Shown here: positions 1 to 5,594 of the stretch, in pieces
Numbering within the stretch: the first letter of the stretch is position 1
Layout of the letters: each line of letters opens with the position of its first letter
DNA from: an uncultured Collinsella sp.
Lineage (GTDB): Bacteria > Actinomycetota > Coriobacteriia > Coriobacteriales > Coriobacteriaceae
Direction of reading: 5' to 3'
DNA length: 7,918 bases
Assembly (NCBI GenBank): GCA_900761995.1
Contig: CAAFEY010000052.1
Span: 1 to 7,918, forward strand
Translations under genes and position numbers: made by a program
Notes under the pieces: model-generated
Seen by the model: the letters and a program-made list of their open reading frames with translations, nothing else
Databases searched by the model: none
Told to the model about the DNA's origin: nothing

Positions 1-64
1 GTCTGAGCGACTTTGCGAAGCAAGGGGAGCGAAGATAAAAACCCAGCCCGCCGCGGGGCACCCG

Positions 65-93
65 GGGACCGCAGGGACGGGAGCAGCTATACT
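65..93 (+). promoter_or_regulatory. possible purE promoter
   Basis: A good -10 hexamer, TATACT, lies at 88-93. The best -35 candidate at 17-bp spacing is GGGACC (65-70), which matches only three of six consensus bases. Transcription would start near 100 and leave a leader of about 55 nt before purE. A 6-bp inverted repeat (ACTACT at 91-96, AGTAGT at 100-105) overlaps the end of the -10 and the expected start, where a repressor or an initial hairpin could act. The call is an inference from hexamers alone. The rest of 1-156 shows no convincing gene. Confidence 0.35.
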
Positions 94-141
94 ACTCTCA
101 GTAGTTAAGGGTCGCGGATTCGCTGCGTCACCGCTCTCAAC

Positions 142-147
142 AGGAGG
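142..147 (+). promoter_or_regulatory. purE ribosome binding site that decides the start
   Basis: A full AGGAGG sits 3 nt before the ATG at 151 and 9 nt before the in-frame ATG at 157. The longer spacing is within the usual range and the shorter one is not, so 157 is preferred. The protein then begins MADQKP rather than MFMADQKP. Confidence 0.75.
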
Positions 148-156
148 TCTATGTTT

Positions 157-621
157 ATGGCAGATCAAAAGCCGGTTGTCGGGATCATCATGGGTTCCAA
201 GTCCGATCTGGGCGTTATGGAAGGCTGCACCGCCGAGCTCGAGGCACTGGGTGTGCCCTATGAGCTCGTCATTGCGAGCGCGCACCGCACGCCGGCGAAG
301 GTCCACGAGTGGGCTTCGACTGCCGCCGATCGCGGCATCAAGGTGATTATCGCCGCCGCCGGCAAGGCCGCCCACCTGGGTGGTGTCGTGGCTGCCTTTA
401 CGCCGCTGCCGGTTATCGGCGTGCCTATGAAGACGAGTGACCTGGGCGGTATGGATTCGCTGCTGTCGATGGTGCAGATGCCTTCGGGCGTGCCCGTGGC
501 CTGCGTTGCCATCAACGGTGCCAAGAACGCCGCTATCTATGCCACGCAGATTCTGGGTGCTTGCGACCCCGAGTACCGCAAGGTTATCGAGAAGATGAAG
601 CAGGAGATGGCTGACGCCTAG
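157..621 (+). CDS. purE: PurE, N5-carboxyaminoimidazole ribonucleotide mutase (class I)
   Basis: PurE converts N5-CAIR to 4-carboxy-AIR, step 6 of de novo purine synthesis, in the cytosol. The 154-residue protein is the usual single-domain class I length. Visible motifs are MGSKSD near residue 12 (phosphate/ribose site), SAHRTP near 41 with the conserved His at 43, GKAAHL near 69 with the second conserved His at 73, and the QMPSGVPVA and NGAKNAA segments near 108 and 122. These two His residues correspond to E. coli His45 and His75. The start at 157 is chosen by Shine-Dalgarno spacing. No purK (the ATP-dependent N5-CAIR synthase partner) is in the window; it may lie elsewhere, so the donor reaction cannot be judged here. 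The sortase gene follows after 35 bases and may be co-transcribed. Family assignment is secure; the pathway role follows from the family. Confidence 0.96.
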   Translation: MADQKPVVGIIMGSKSDLGVMEGCTAELEALGVPYELVIASAHRTPAKVHEWASTAADRGIKVIIAAAGKAAHLGGVVAAFTPLPVIGVPMKTSDLGGMDSLLSMVQMPSGVPVACVAINGAKNAAIYATQILGACDPEYRKVIEKMKQEMADA

Positions 622-656
622 GCGTTCCGCCGTTTCACCGCAGTATAAGGAGAGCC

Positions 657-1655
657 ATGTCCGATTATCAGGGAAAACGATTCAAGGCTTCTCAGATTCC
701 CGATCCGTCGAAGCCGGGTGCCGCCCATGCGGCGCAGCAGGGTCGGACATCCTCTCCTCAGCAGCCGCGCGCGCCGCGCCCCGTGACACCGGCGACGCAT
801 CGTCGACAGGACGCGCCGGCCGCATATCGTCCTTCGTCTTATAGCTCCGCTAAGAAGCCGCCCCGGTCTTCATCGCATGCCGCGCCGTCGGATTGCACCG
901 AGCCGCCGCGCAAAAAGCGCCGCTCCATTATTCCCATTCTGCTCATCATCATCGGTATCGGCCTGATTGTCGCCGCCGCCGCTATCTTTATTAATGCCCA
1001 GATTGGCTATAAGCAGGCGAGCGATTCGTATCAGAAAATCGAGAAGCAATATGTAAGCGATAAGGATGCCAGCGGCGTGCCGATTATCGACTTTGATGCG
1101 CTTGCTCAGACGAACCCCGAGATTGTGGGTTGGATTTACGTGCCGGGAACCAATATCAACTATCCCGTGGTGCAGACCAACAACAACTCCAAATACCTCA
1201 ACACGCTGTTTGACGGTACGGCTAACGCGTCCGGTGCCATTTTCCTGGATAGCGATGACACCGCGCCGGGAATGGTAGACCAGCAGACCACGATCTACGG
1301 CCACCATATGAACGATGGGTCGATGTTCAACGTGATTTCGGATACGACTGACCAGGCAACGTTCGATAGCATTGAATATGTGTACTACATCACGCGCGAT
1401 GCGACGTATAAGCTGCGTCCGCTGGCGACCAAGGTGGTCGAGGACACGTATGCCAAGGCGCGCACGACCAATTTTGAGGGCGACGACGGACTCAAGAACT
1501 ACCTGTCCGAGATGCTCGACGGCGCTTCTGCCGTGGCGAGTGATGCCACCGATCGTGCCGCTTCGGCAACTAAGGTTGTAACGCTTGTGACCTGTCGTTC
1601 GCTGTCGCTGAGCAACACACGCGCCGTCATGGTGCTCACGCCGGTCGAGGAATAA
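657..1655 (+). CDS. class B sortase with long proline-rich cytosolic N-terminus
   Basis: This is a membrane-anchored transpeptidase that joins sorting-signal proteins to the cell wall or to pilin subunits. The 332 residues divide into a Pro/Ser/Ala/Arg-rich N-terminus (1-84), a basic cluster RKKRR (85-89), one hydrophobic membrane segment (about 90-112) and an extracytoplasmic sortase domain (about 145-330). Sortase B landmarks are NPEIVGWIYVPGT near 153, a YPVVQ segment near 169, TIYGHHM near 212 with the likely catalytic His216, TLVTC ending at the catalytic Cys313, and Arg322 nine residues later. The ATG at 657 has AAGGAG 4 nt upstream, and no Met codon occurs again until residue 206, so the long N-terminus is probably real. 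No LPXTG-type substrate gene is adjacent, so the substrate is unknown. It is 35 bases behind purE and probably shares its transcript. Class B is favoured over other classes by the NPEIVGWI and YGHHM segments. Confidence 0.9.
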   Translation: MSDYQGKRFKASQIPDPSKPGAAHAAQQGRTSSPQQPRAPRPVTPATHRRQDAPAAYRPSSYSSAKKPPRSSSHAAPSDCTEPPRKKRRSIIPILLIIIGIGLIVAAAAIFINAQIGYKQASDSYQKIEKQYVSDKDASGVPIIDFDALAQTNPEIVGWIYVPGTNINYPVVQTNNNSKYLNTLFDGTANASGAIFLDSDDTAPGMVDQQTTIYGHHMNDGSMFNVISDTTDQATFDSIEYVYYITRDATYKLRPLATKVVEDTYAKARTTNFEGDDGLKNYLSEMLDGASAVASDATDRAASATKVVTLVTCRSLSLSNTRAVMVLTPVEE

Positions 1656-1664
1656 GTTGTTCGA

Positions 1665-1701
1665 GAGTAGCTAAAAAAGCCCCGTCCCAAATTAGCTACT
1701 C
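1665..1701. repeat. hairpin with GGGACGGGG loop, intergenic
   Basis: A perfect 10-bp inverted repeat (GAGTAGCTAA at 1665-1674, TTAGCTACTC at 1692-1701) flanks a 17-nt loop. Read on the minus strand the loop is TTTGGGACGGGGCTTTT. It lies between the sortase stop and the MoaE-like gene. No T-run follows either arm, so it does not look like an intrinsic terminator. The loop core GGGACRGG recurs in the hairpin after purF, although the stems are unrelated. It may be a member of a dispersed palindromic (REP/MITE-like) family. Confidence 0.6.
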
Positions 1702-1722
1702 GACGACGGTAAGGGAGAAATG

Positions 1723-2139
1723 ATGCTTGAGAGTGGCAAATTGATGCCTTCGATTGATGCTTGGCTGCGCGAGGCCAAGGCCGATGCTTCGGCGGCAGGC
1801 TGTGGGATGTATCTGACGCATAACGGTGTGGTGCGCGTGACGCCCAAGGCCGAGGTGCGCGGAGTCGAGACCGATGGCGTGGCGCCAGGCCACAGGGTGG
1901 GCGGCATGGTCTTTGACTACGACGCCGAAAAGGTACGGTCTGCTATCGAGGCCACGCGCGCGATGCCGGGTATCGGCTATGTGCGCGTGTGGCTGGCAAG
2001 CGGCGAGCTTGCCGTAGGTGACGACATCATGCTCGTGCTTATCGGCGGGGACATTCGCCCGCACGTGGTCGATGCGCTGCAGGCGCTCGTTGGAACCATC
2101 AAGAACGAATGCGTGAGTGAGGTCGAGCGCGAGGCGTAG
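1723..2139 (+). CDS. MoaE-like protein, probably catalytically altered
   Basis: The 138-residue protein resembles MoaE, the large subunit of molybdopterin synthase, which moves sulfur from MoaD to precursor Z. The similarity is strongest from residue 57 to the end. It shows the GGMVFDYD strand and helix, a YVRVW strand, the SGELAVGDDIMLVL segment (compare E. coli IGELWPGDEIVFVG), and a final helix LQALVGTIKNE. Lys127 in TIKNE aligns with E. coli Lys119. The family's His-Arg pair after the strand is replaced by DIR (110-112), and the C-terminal FWKRE-type segment carrying the second catalytic Lys is replaced by SEVERE. The usual MoaE N-terminal GxVxxFxGxVR segment is also not obvious. Molybdopterin synthase activity is therefore doubtful. 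GGAG at 1714-1717 is 5 nt from the ATG at 1723 but only 2 nt from the ATG at 1720, so 1723 is preferred. No moaD or other cofactor gene is nearby. The fold is inferred from this alignment by eye. Confidence 0.6.
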   Translation: MLESGKLMPSIDAWLREAKADASAAGCGMYLTHNGVVRVTPKAEVRGVETDGVAPGHRVGGMVFDYDAEKVRSAIEATRAMPGIGYVRVWLASGELAVGDDIMLVLIGGDIRPHVVDALQALVGTIKNECVSEVEREA

Positions 2140-2169
2140 AGGCTTGCGTCGATAGAGGGATCGTTTATA

Positions 2170-2215
2170 AAAATGCCCACCGGTACGTGTGATACCGGCG
2201 GGCATTTTGCGTTTT
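2170..2215. terminator. bidirectional intrinsic terminator
   Basis: The arms are 2170-2185 and 2193-2208. They form a 16-bp stem with one A-C mismatch, containing GCCC and CCGGTA, closed by a 7-nt loop (CGTGTGA). The plus transcript ends in TTTTGCGTTTT (2205-2215). The minus transcript ends in TTTTTATAAA. It lies between the converging MoaE-like and CmpB-family genes, 31 and 15 bases from their stop codons, and can serve both. Confidence 0.92.
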
Positions 2216-2229
2216 GGGCGCGGTGAGCG

Positions 2230-3459
2230 CTACACGCGCGTCGCATCCTTGGGGCTCATGGTCATGCTCTGGAAGCGGTTTTCCATGTACTCGTTATCGA
2301 AGTGCTCTCCGTAGAACTGTGCGACGGGAATGTCCGGCTCCGTGCCGTTAACGCGCTGGTACCAGTAGTCGAGCGACTGCAGCGTCATGACGCCGTCGAC
2401 CAGCATGATAACGGTAAAGATGACGGTGGCCGAGTAGCGGCTCTTCCAGGGGATCTTGTTGATAAGCTTAAGCAGCCTCGGCAGCAGCAGCTTGATCCAG
2501 ATGAGGCCGCCCAGGCCCCACAGGCAGGCGAAGCCCGTGCAGGTGCGTCCGCCCGTGAGGACCACGAGCGGATCGGGCAAACCGAACAGCGTTATGTGCG
2601 AGTAGCTCCACGAGACCACGCCAAACGCGGTCTGCATAAACCAGCCCACGAACACCTCAAAGCTGGCGCCGAGCAGGGCGCTCACCAGGAAAATGATGAT
2701 GGGGTTCTTTTTGTAGAAGCGGTTAAGCACCATGGTCATGAGCACGGCGCCAAATCCGTAGATGGGGCTGAAGGGGCCAAACAGCATGCCGGCGCGGTTC
2801 TGATAGACGCCCGGGTCGTCGACTGTCATGTGCCAGATGTCCTCGGCGATCAGGCCGAGTATGCAGCAGACAAAGAACACCCAGAACAGGTTGAAGTAGT
2901 TGAGCTTGATGTAGCCCTCGCCGGTTTCATCGCGGCCGAGCATGCCCTCGGCGGCGGCGTCGCGGTCGAGCATCTCCTGCAGGCGGCGCTGCAGTTCGCG
3001 CTCCTGACGCAGCGTGGGGTCGACGGTTGCCGAAAGTGCAACAAGGATGCCGAGCTGGATCGCGGGACGCAGTAGGAAGGGCCCGATGCCCTGGAGCATC
3101 ACGTCGACCAAAAGCTCGACGACGGTGAATGCAATAAGGATGTAGGACAGGCGGGCGGCGTTGCGGCGCTGGTTTTTGATAAGGTCCAGGCCAAAGATGA
3201 TTAGGATGACGGCACTTGCCGCAGAGAGCATGATGCCGGCGACGATAAGGCCGACTGCGACGAGCGTGTTGTCGCCGAGCTTTTCGGTGGCGTTGCCGTT
3301 AACAAGTGCCGTGATGACCTGCCACATAAAGGCAGCGACCGACGGGAGCGTGCCCACGCCGGAAAGGATGCACAGGACGGCGTACACCTTAATGATGAGG
3401 GGGATCTTCTTGACCTCCGTGGCGCTGGGGACGCTGGGGTCGAGTTCGTTTCGATCCAT
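2230..3459 (-). CDS. multi-pass membrane protein with C-terminal CmpB / 'ABC-transporter type IV' domain
   Basis: This 409-residue integral membrane protein has about nine hydrophobic segments, near residues 19-50, 66-92, 103-122, 126-145, 188-206, 226-247, 253-278, 300-327 and 343-362. A charged, probably cytosolic linker (about 146-185) separates an N-terminal four-segment half from the C-terminal half. The C-terminal half carries CmpB-family hallmarks: LGLIAEDIWH near 201, LFGPFSPIYGFGAVL near 226, LGASFEVFVGWFMQ near 263 and WSYS at 284. The family is named a putative ABC transporter permease, but no ATPase gene is adjacent and no substrate is known, so transport is unproven. I do not recognise the N-terminal half. 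The ATG at 3457-3459 has an AGAAAGG ribosome site 6 nt upstream and a strong promoter close by, giving a short leader. The gene is transcribed alone and divergently from purF. Confidence 0.85.
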   Translation of the reverse strand: MDRNELDPSVPSATEVKKIPLIIKVYAVLCILSGVGTLPSVAAFMWQVITALVNGNATEKLGDNTLVAVGLIVAGIMLSAASAVILIIFGLDLIKNQRRNAARLSYILIAFTVVELLVDVMLQGIGPFLLRPAIQLGILVALSATVDPTLRQERELQRRLQEMLDRDAAAEGMLGRDETGEGYIKLNYFNLFWVFFVCCILGLIAEDIWHMTVDDPGVYQNRAGMLFGPFSPIYGFGAVLMTMVLNRFYKKNPIIIFLVSALLGASFEVFVGWFMQTAFGVVSWSYSHITLFGLPDPLVVLTGGRTCTGFACLWGLGGLIWIKLLLPRLLKLINKIPWKSRYSATVIFTVIMLVDGVMTLQSLDYWYQRVNGTEPDIPVAQFYGEHFDNEYMENRFQSMTMSPKDATRV

Positions 3460-3485
3460 ACAGAACCTTTCTCGCTTTGTTGTAG

Positions 3486-3514
3486 ATTATAAGGATACGC
3501 CGCCGACCTGCCAA
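3486..3514 (-). promoter_or_regulatory. sigma-70-type promoter for the CmpB-family gene
   Basis: On the minus strand a -35 TTGGCA (3514-3509) is followed by exactly 17 bp and then a perfect -10 TATAAT (3491-3486). Eleven of twelve consensus bases match. The expected start is near 3479, about 20 nt before the ATG. The tandem dyads at 3535-3571 lie just upstream of the -35, at about -56 to -92, a position suited to an activator or to a repressor acting from upstream. Confidence 0.85.
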
Positions 3515-3530
3515 AAGACAGGACGAACGT

Positions 3531-3575
3531 CCCAATTGCAACTTTGTAATCCCCAATTGCAACTTTGTAATCCCC
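3531..3575. repeat. tandem 21-bp repeat carrying two 16-bp dyads (operator-like)
   Basis: Two exact 21-bp units start at 3531 and 3552, and a fragment (CCCAA) of a third starts at 3573. Each unit contains ATTGCAACTTTGTAAT (3535-3550 and 3556-3571), an imperfect palindrome of TTGCAA and TTACAA half-sites around two central bases. The 21-bp period is two turns of the helix, so both dyads face the same side of the DNA. They lie between the divergent CmpB-family and purF promoters. Binding by a dimeric regulator is an inference, and the regulator is not identified. Confidence 0.75.
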
Positions 3576-3695
3576 AACGGCGGACGCGGCGGCCATCTGG
3601 GGGCGCGGGCACTTACGCTGGACAGACCGATAAAATGTTTGGCAACAAAACTGATTATTAGCTCGGTGGGCTTTTAAAAAGCGCTGCTCATGCGC

Positions 3696-3724
3696 TGGGG
3701 AGCACGTCGCGCCGTGCGTATAAT
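3696..3724 (+). promoter_or_regulatory. probable purF promoter
   Basis: A perfect -10 TATAAT lies at 3719-3724. At 17-bp spacing the -35 position reads TGGGGA (3696-3701), a weak match. Transcription would begin near 3731 and give a leader of about 36 nt containing a small GGCG/CGCC hairpin (3727-3739). A short inverted repeat, GCTTTT-A-AAAAGC (3670-3682), is about 50 bases upstream of the predicted start and could bind a regulator. The weak -35 suggests that an activator may be needed, but this is inference. Confidence 0.55.
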
Positions 3725-3766
3725 AAGGCGGGTAACGCCAAAAATACGAGGCTCTGAGGGGATACC

Positions 3767-5437
3767 ATGTCTCAAGAAACCATCCGCGCGGCCGAGCGTG
3801 CCGCGGGACAGGTGAACACCATGTCGACGTATGATCCGGACTCCGACCAGCTGCATGAGGAATGTGGCATTTTCGGCGTATGGGCGCCCGATCGCGACGT
3901 GGCTCGACTGACGTACTTTGGCCTGCGTGCGCTGCAGCACCGTGGCCAGGAATCGGCGGGAATCGCCGTGGGTGACGGCGGCACGGTTATGGTCCGCAAG
4001 GATCTGGGCCTGCTCGACCGCGTGTTCTCCAATGCCGACCTGTCGACGCTCTCCGGTCAGCTGGCCGTGGGTCATGTGCGCTACGGCACCGCTGGCGCCA
4101 AGAGCTGGGAAGCCTCTCAGCCGCACCTCTCTACCATCAATAGCGTCATTATCGCGCTCGCGCACAACGGCACCCTCGTCAACACCGACGAGCTGCGCCG
4201 TCAGCTGATCGAGCTGGGCGTGCCGTTCCTCTCCAACTCGGATTCCGAGGTCGCGACCAAACTCATCGGCTACTTTACCCAGCGTACAGGCCATCTGCGC
4301 GAGGGCATTCGCAAGACCATGGAGCTCGTGCGCGGCGGCTACGCCATGACGCTCATCAACGAGCAGGCGCTCTACGCATTCCGCGATCCGCACGGCATTC
4401 GCCCGCTCGTGTTGGGCAAGCTGGTGGACGAGGGTCTGGACCAGGCCGATGCCGTAGCCGTTTCGCAGCTGCCGTCACAGGACGGCGCCGCGACGGTCGA
4501 CTCCGCCGTCCGTGTCACGCGCGCCGGCGGCTGGGTCGTTGCTTCCGAGACCTGCGCACTCGACATCGTGGGTGCCGAGTATGTCCGTGACGTCCGTCCC
4601 GGCGAGATCCTGCGCATCAGCGCCGAGGGTCTGGTATCCGAGCAGGGCGTGCCTGCAGCCGAAGAGCCCGCCAACTGCATCTTTGAGCAGGTCTACTTTG
4701 CCCGCCCCGACTCCATCATGAACGGCAAGAGCGTCTATGCCTGCCGTTACGACATGGGTCGTCAGCTGGCACATGAGGAGCCCGTCGAGGCCGACCTGGT
4801 CATCGGCGTGCCCGACTCCGGCCTGCCGCCCGCGGAGGGCTATTCGCACGAGAGTGGCATTCCCTTTGGCGAGGGCCTTATCAAGAACCGCTACGTGGGT
4901 CGTACGTTTATCGAGCCTACGCAGGAGCTGCGTGCCATGGGCGTGCGTATGAAACTCAACCCGCTGCGCGACAACATCGAGGGTAAGCGCCTGGTCGTCA
5001 TCGACGACTCCATTGTGCGCGGCACCACCATGGTGCAGCTCGTCAAGATGCTGCGCAACGCCGGCGCCAAGGAGATTCACATCCGCATCAACTCGCCCGA
5101 GGTCATCTGGCCGTGCTTCTACGGTATCGATACCGACGTGCAGTCGCAGCTTATCAGCGCCAACAAGACGGTCGACGAGATTTGCGAGTATATCGGCGCC
5201 GATTCGCTGGCCTTCCTTTCGGTCGAGGGCCTGCTTAAGGTCATGCCCAAGGGCGGCTACTGCGATGCGTGCTTTACCGGCCGCTATCCCGTGGCGATTC
5301 CCGAGAGCTTTGGCCGCGACAAGTTTATGGAGGGCTTTAAGCCCCGCAACCTGGACAAGCCGCTGTACTTTGACGACGACGCCGTGGTCGAGAAATACGA
5401 CGACCGCAGCTGGGAAGAGGAGCACGGCGAGGCCTAA
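3767..5437 (+). CDS. purF: PurF, amidophosphoribosyltransferase ([4Fe-4S], B. subtilis type)
   Basis: PurF catalyses the first committed step of purine synthesis, PRPP plus glutamine to phosphoribosylamine. The 556 residues hold an N-terminal glutaminase domain (about 33-290) and a C-terminal phosphoribosyltransferase domain (about 300-510). Visible are the nucleophile Cys33 in EECGIFG, RALQHRGQESAG near 54, VGHVRYGT near 101, LAHNGTLVN near 131, RDPHGIRPL near 206 and the PRPP loop VIDDSIVRGTTM (411-422). Cys304, Cys450, Cys499 and Cys502 match the four iron-sulfur ligands of B. subtilis PurF, so an oxygen-sensitive cluster and a cleaved propeptide are expected. The ATG at 3767 has GAGGGGA 4 nt upstream and gives a 32-residue propeptide. 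Met19 (3821) would give 14 residues, closer to the B. subtilis 11, but its ribosome site is weak. About 33 extra residues lie near 219-252 relative to B. subtilis. It is the first gene of the purF-purM-purN operon. Confidence 0.97.
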   Translation: MSQETIRAAERAAGQVNTMSTYDPDSDQLHEECGIFGVWAPDRDVARLTYFGLRALQHRGQESAGIAVGDGGTVMVRKDLGLLDRVFSNADLSTLSGQLAVGHVRYGTAGAKSWEASQPHLSTINSVIIALAHNGTLVNTDELRRQLIELGVPFLSNSDSEVATKLIGYFTQRTGHLREGIRKTMELVRGGYAMTLINEQALYAFRDPHGIRPLVLGKLVDEGLDQADAVAVSQLPSQDGAATVDSAVRVTRAGGWVVASETCALDIVGAEYVRDVRPGEILRISAEGLVSEQGVPAAEEPANCIFEQVYFARPDSIMNGKSVYACRYDMGRQLAHEEPVEADLVIGVPDSGLPPAEGYSHESGIPFGEGLIKNRYVGRTFIEPTQELRAMGVRMKLNPLRDNIEGKRLVVIDDSIVRGTTMVQLVKMLRNAGAKEIHIRINSPEVIWPCFYGIDTDVQSQLISANKTVDEICEYIGADSLAFLSVEGLLKVMPKGGYCDACFTGRYPVAIPESFGRDKFMEGFKPRNLDKPLYFDDDAVVEKYDDRSWEEEHGEA

Positions 5438-5477
5438 AACCTACCATGTGGGGACAGGTATATTTTGGTAGGTTTTA
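5435..5477. repeat. hairpin with GGGGACAGG loop overlapping the purF stop
   Basis: A perfect 12-bp inverted repeat (TAAAACCTACCA at 5435-5446, TGGTAGGTTTTA at 5466-5477) encloses a 19-nt loop containing GGGGACAGG followed by TATATTT. The left arm starts at the purF stop codon itself. The 3' arm ends in a four-T stretch, so weak termination or attenuation is possible. The loop shares GGGACRGG with the minus-strand loop at 1665-1701, which points to a common repeat family. Confidence 0.65.
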
Positions 5478-5498
5478 CCTGCTGTTTTGTTGATATGA

Positions 5499-5574
5499 CG
5501 GCGCGTGCTGTTATGGCACGCGCCGAAATGAACGCAACTATGAGCACCGTTTGGCGCCCGTGCGGCGCCACGGT
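5499..5574 (+). promoter_or_regulatory. two further hairpins in the purF-purM spacer
   Basis: The first hairpin has a perfect 10-bp GC-rich stem (CGGCGCGTGC at 5499-5508, GCACGCGCCG at 5516-5525) and a 7-nt loop, with no T-run after it. The second pairs TGGCGCC (5552-5558) with GGCGCCA (5564-5570). It is extended by ACCG (5546-5549) with CGGT (5571-5574) across a two-base bulge, and ends 7 nt before the purM ribosome site. They could protect mRNA ends, cause processing, or tune purM relative to purF. The function is inferred from position only. Confidence 0.5.
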
Positions 5575-5594
5575 AGTGGGAGAGGAAGGCTCAG

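Noticed and set aside
3..38. Possible last codons of an upstream rightward gene ending in TAA at 36-38
   Set aside because: Only eleven codons are visible and they show no recognisable motif. Another frame is also open here, so no gene end can be supported.
64..81. Further GGGAC occurrences (64-70 and GGGACGGG at 74-81) as another copy of the GGGACRGG hairpin family
   Set aside because: No flanking inverted repeat of useful length is present, so the motif alone may be chance in GC-rich DNA.
2302..3075. 257-codon open frame antisense to the CmpB-family gene
   Set aside because: Its product is rich in His, Gln, Ala and Val with no domain or membrane pattern. The opposite strand has a clear family match, promoter, ribosome site and terminator. 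It is a high-GC shadow frame.
3631..3661. TAAAAT and TTGGCA/TATTAG as an alternative purF promoter
   Set aside because: No pair of hexamers here has a spacing near 17 bp; the closest pair is separated by only 11 bp.
4475..5425. 316-codon open frame antisense to purF
   Set aside because: It lies wholly within purF, whose motifs are intact throughout. Composition is typical of a GC-rich antisense frame and no ribosome site or promoter supports it.
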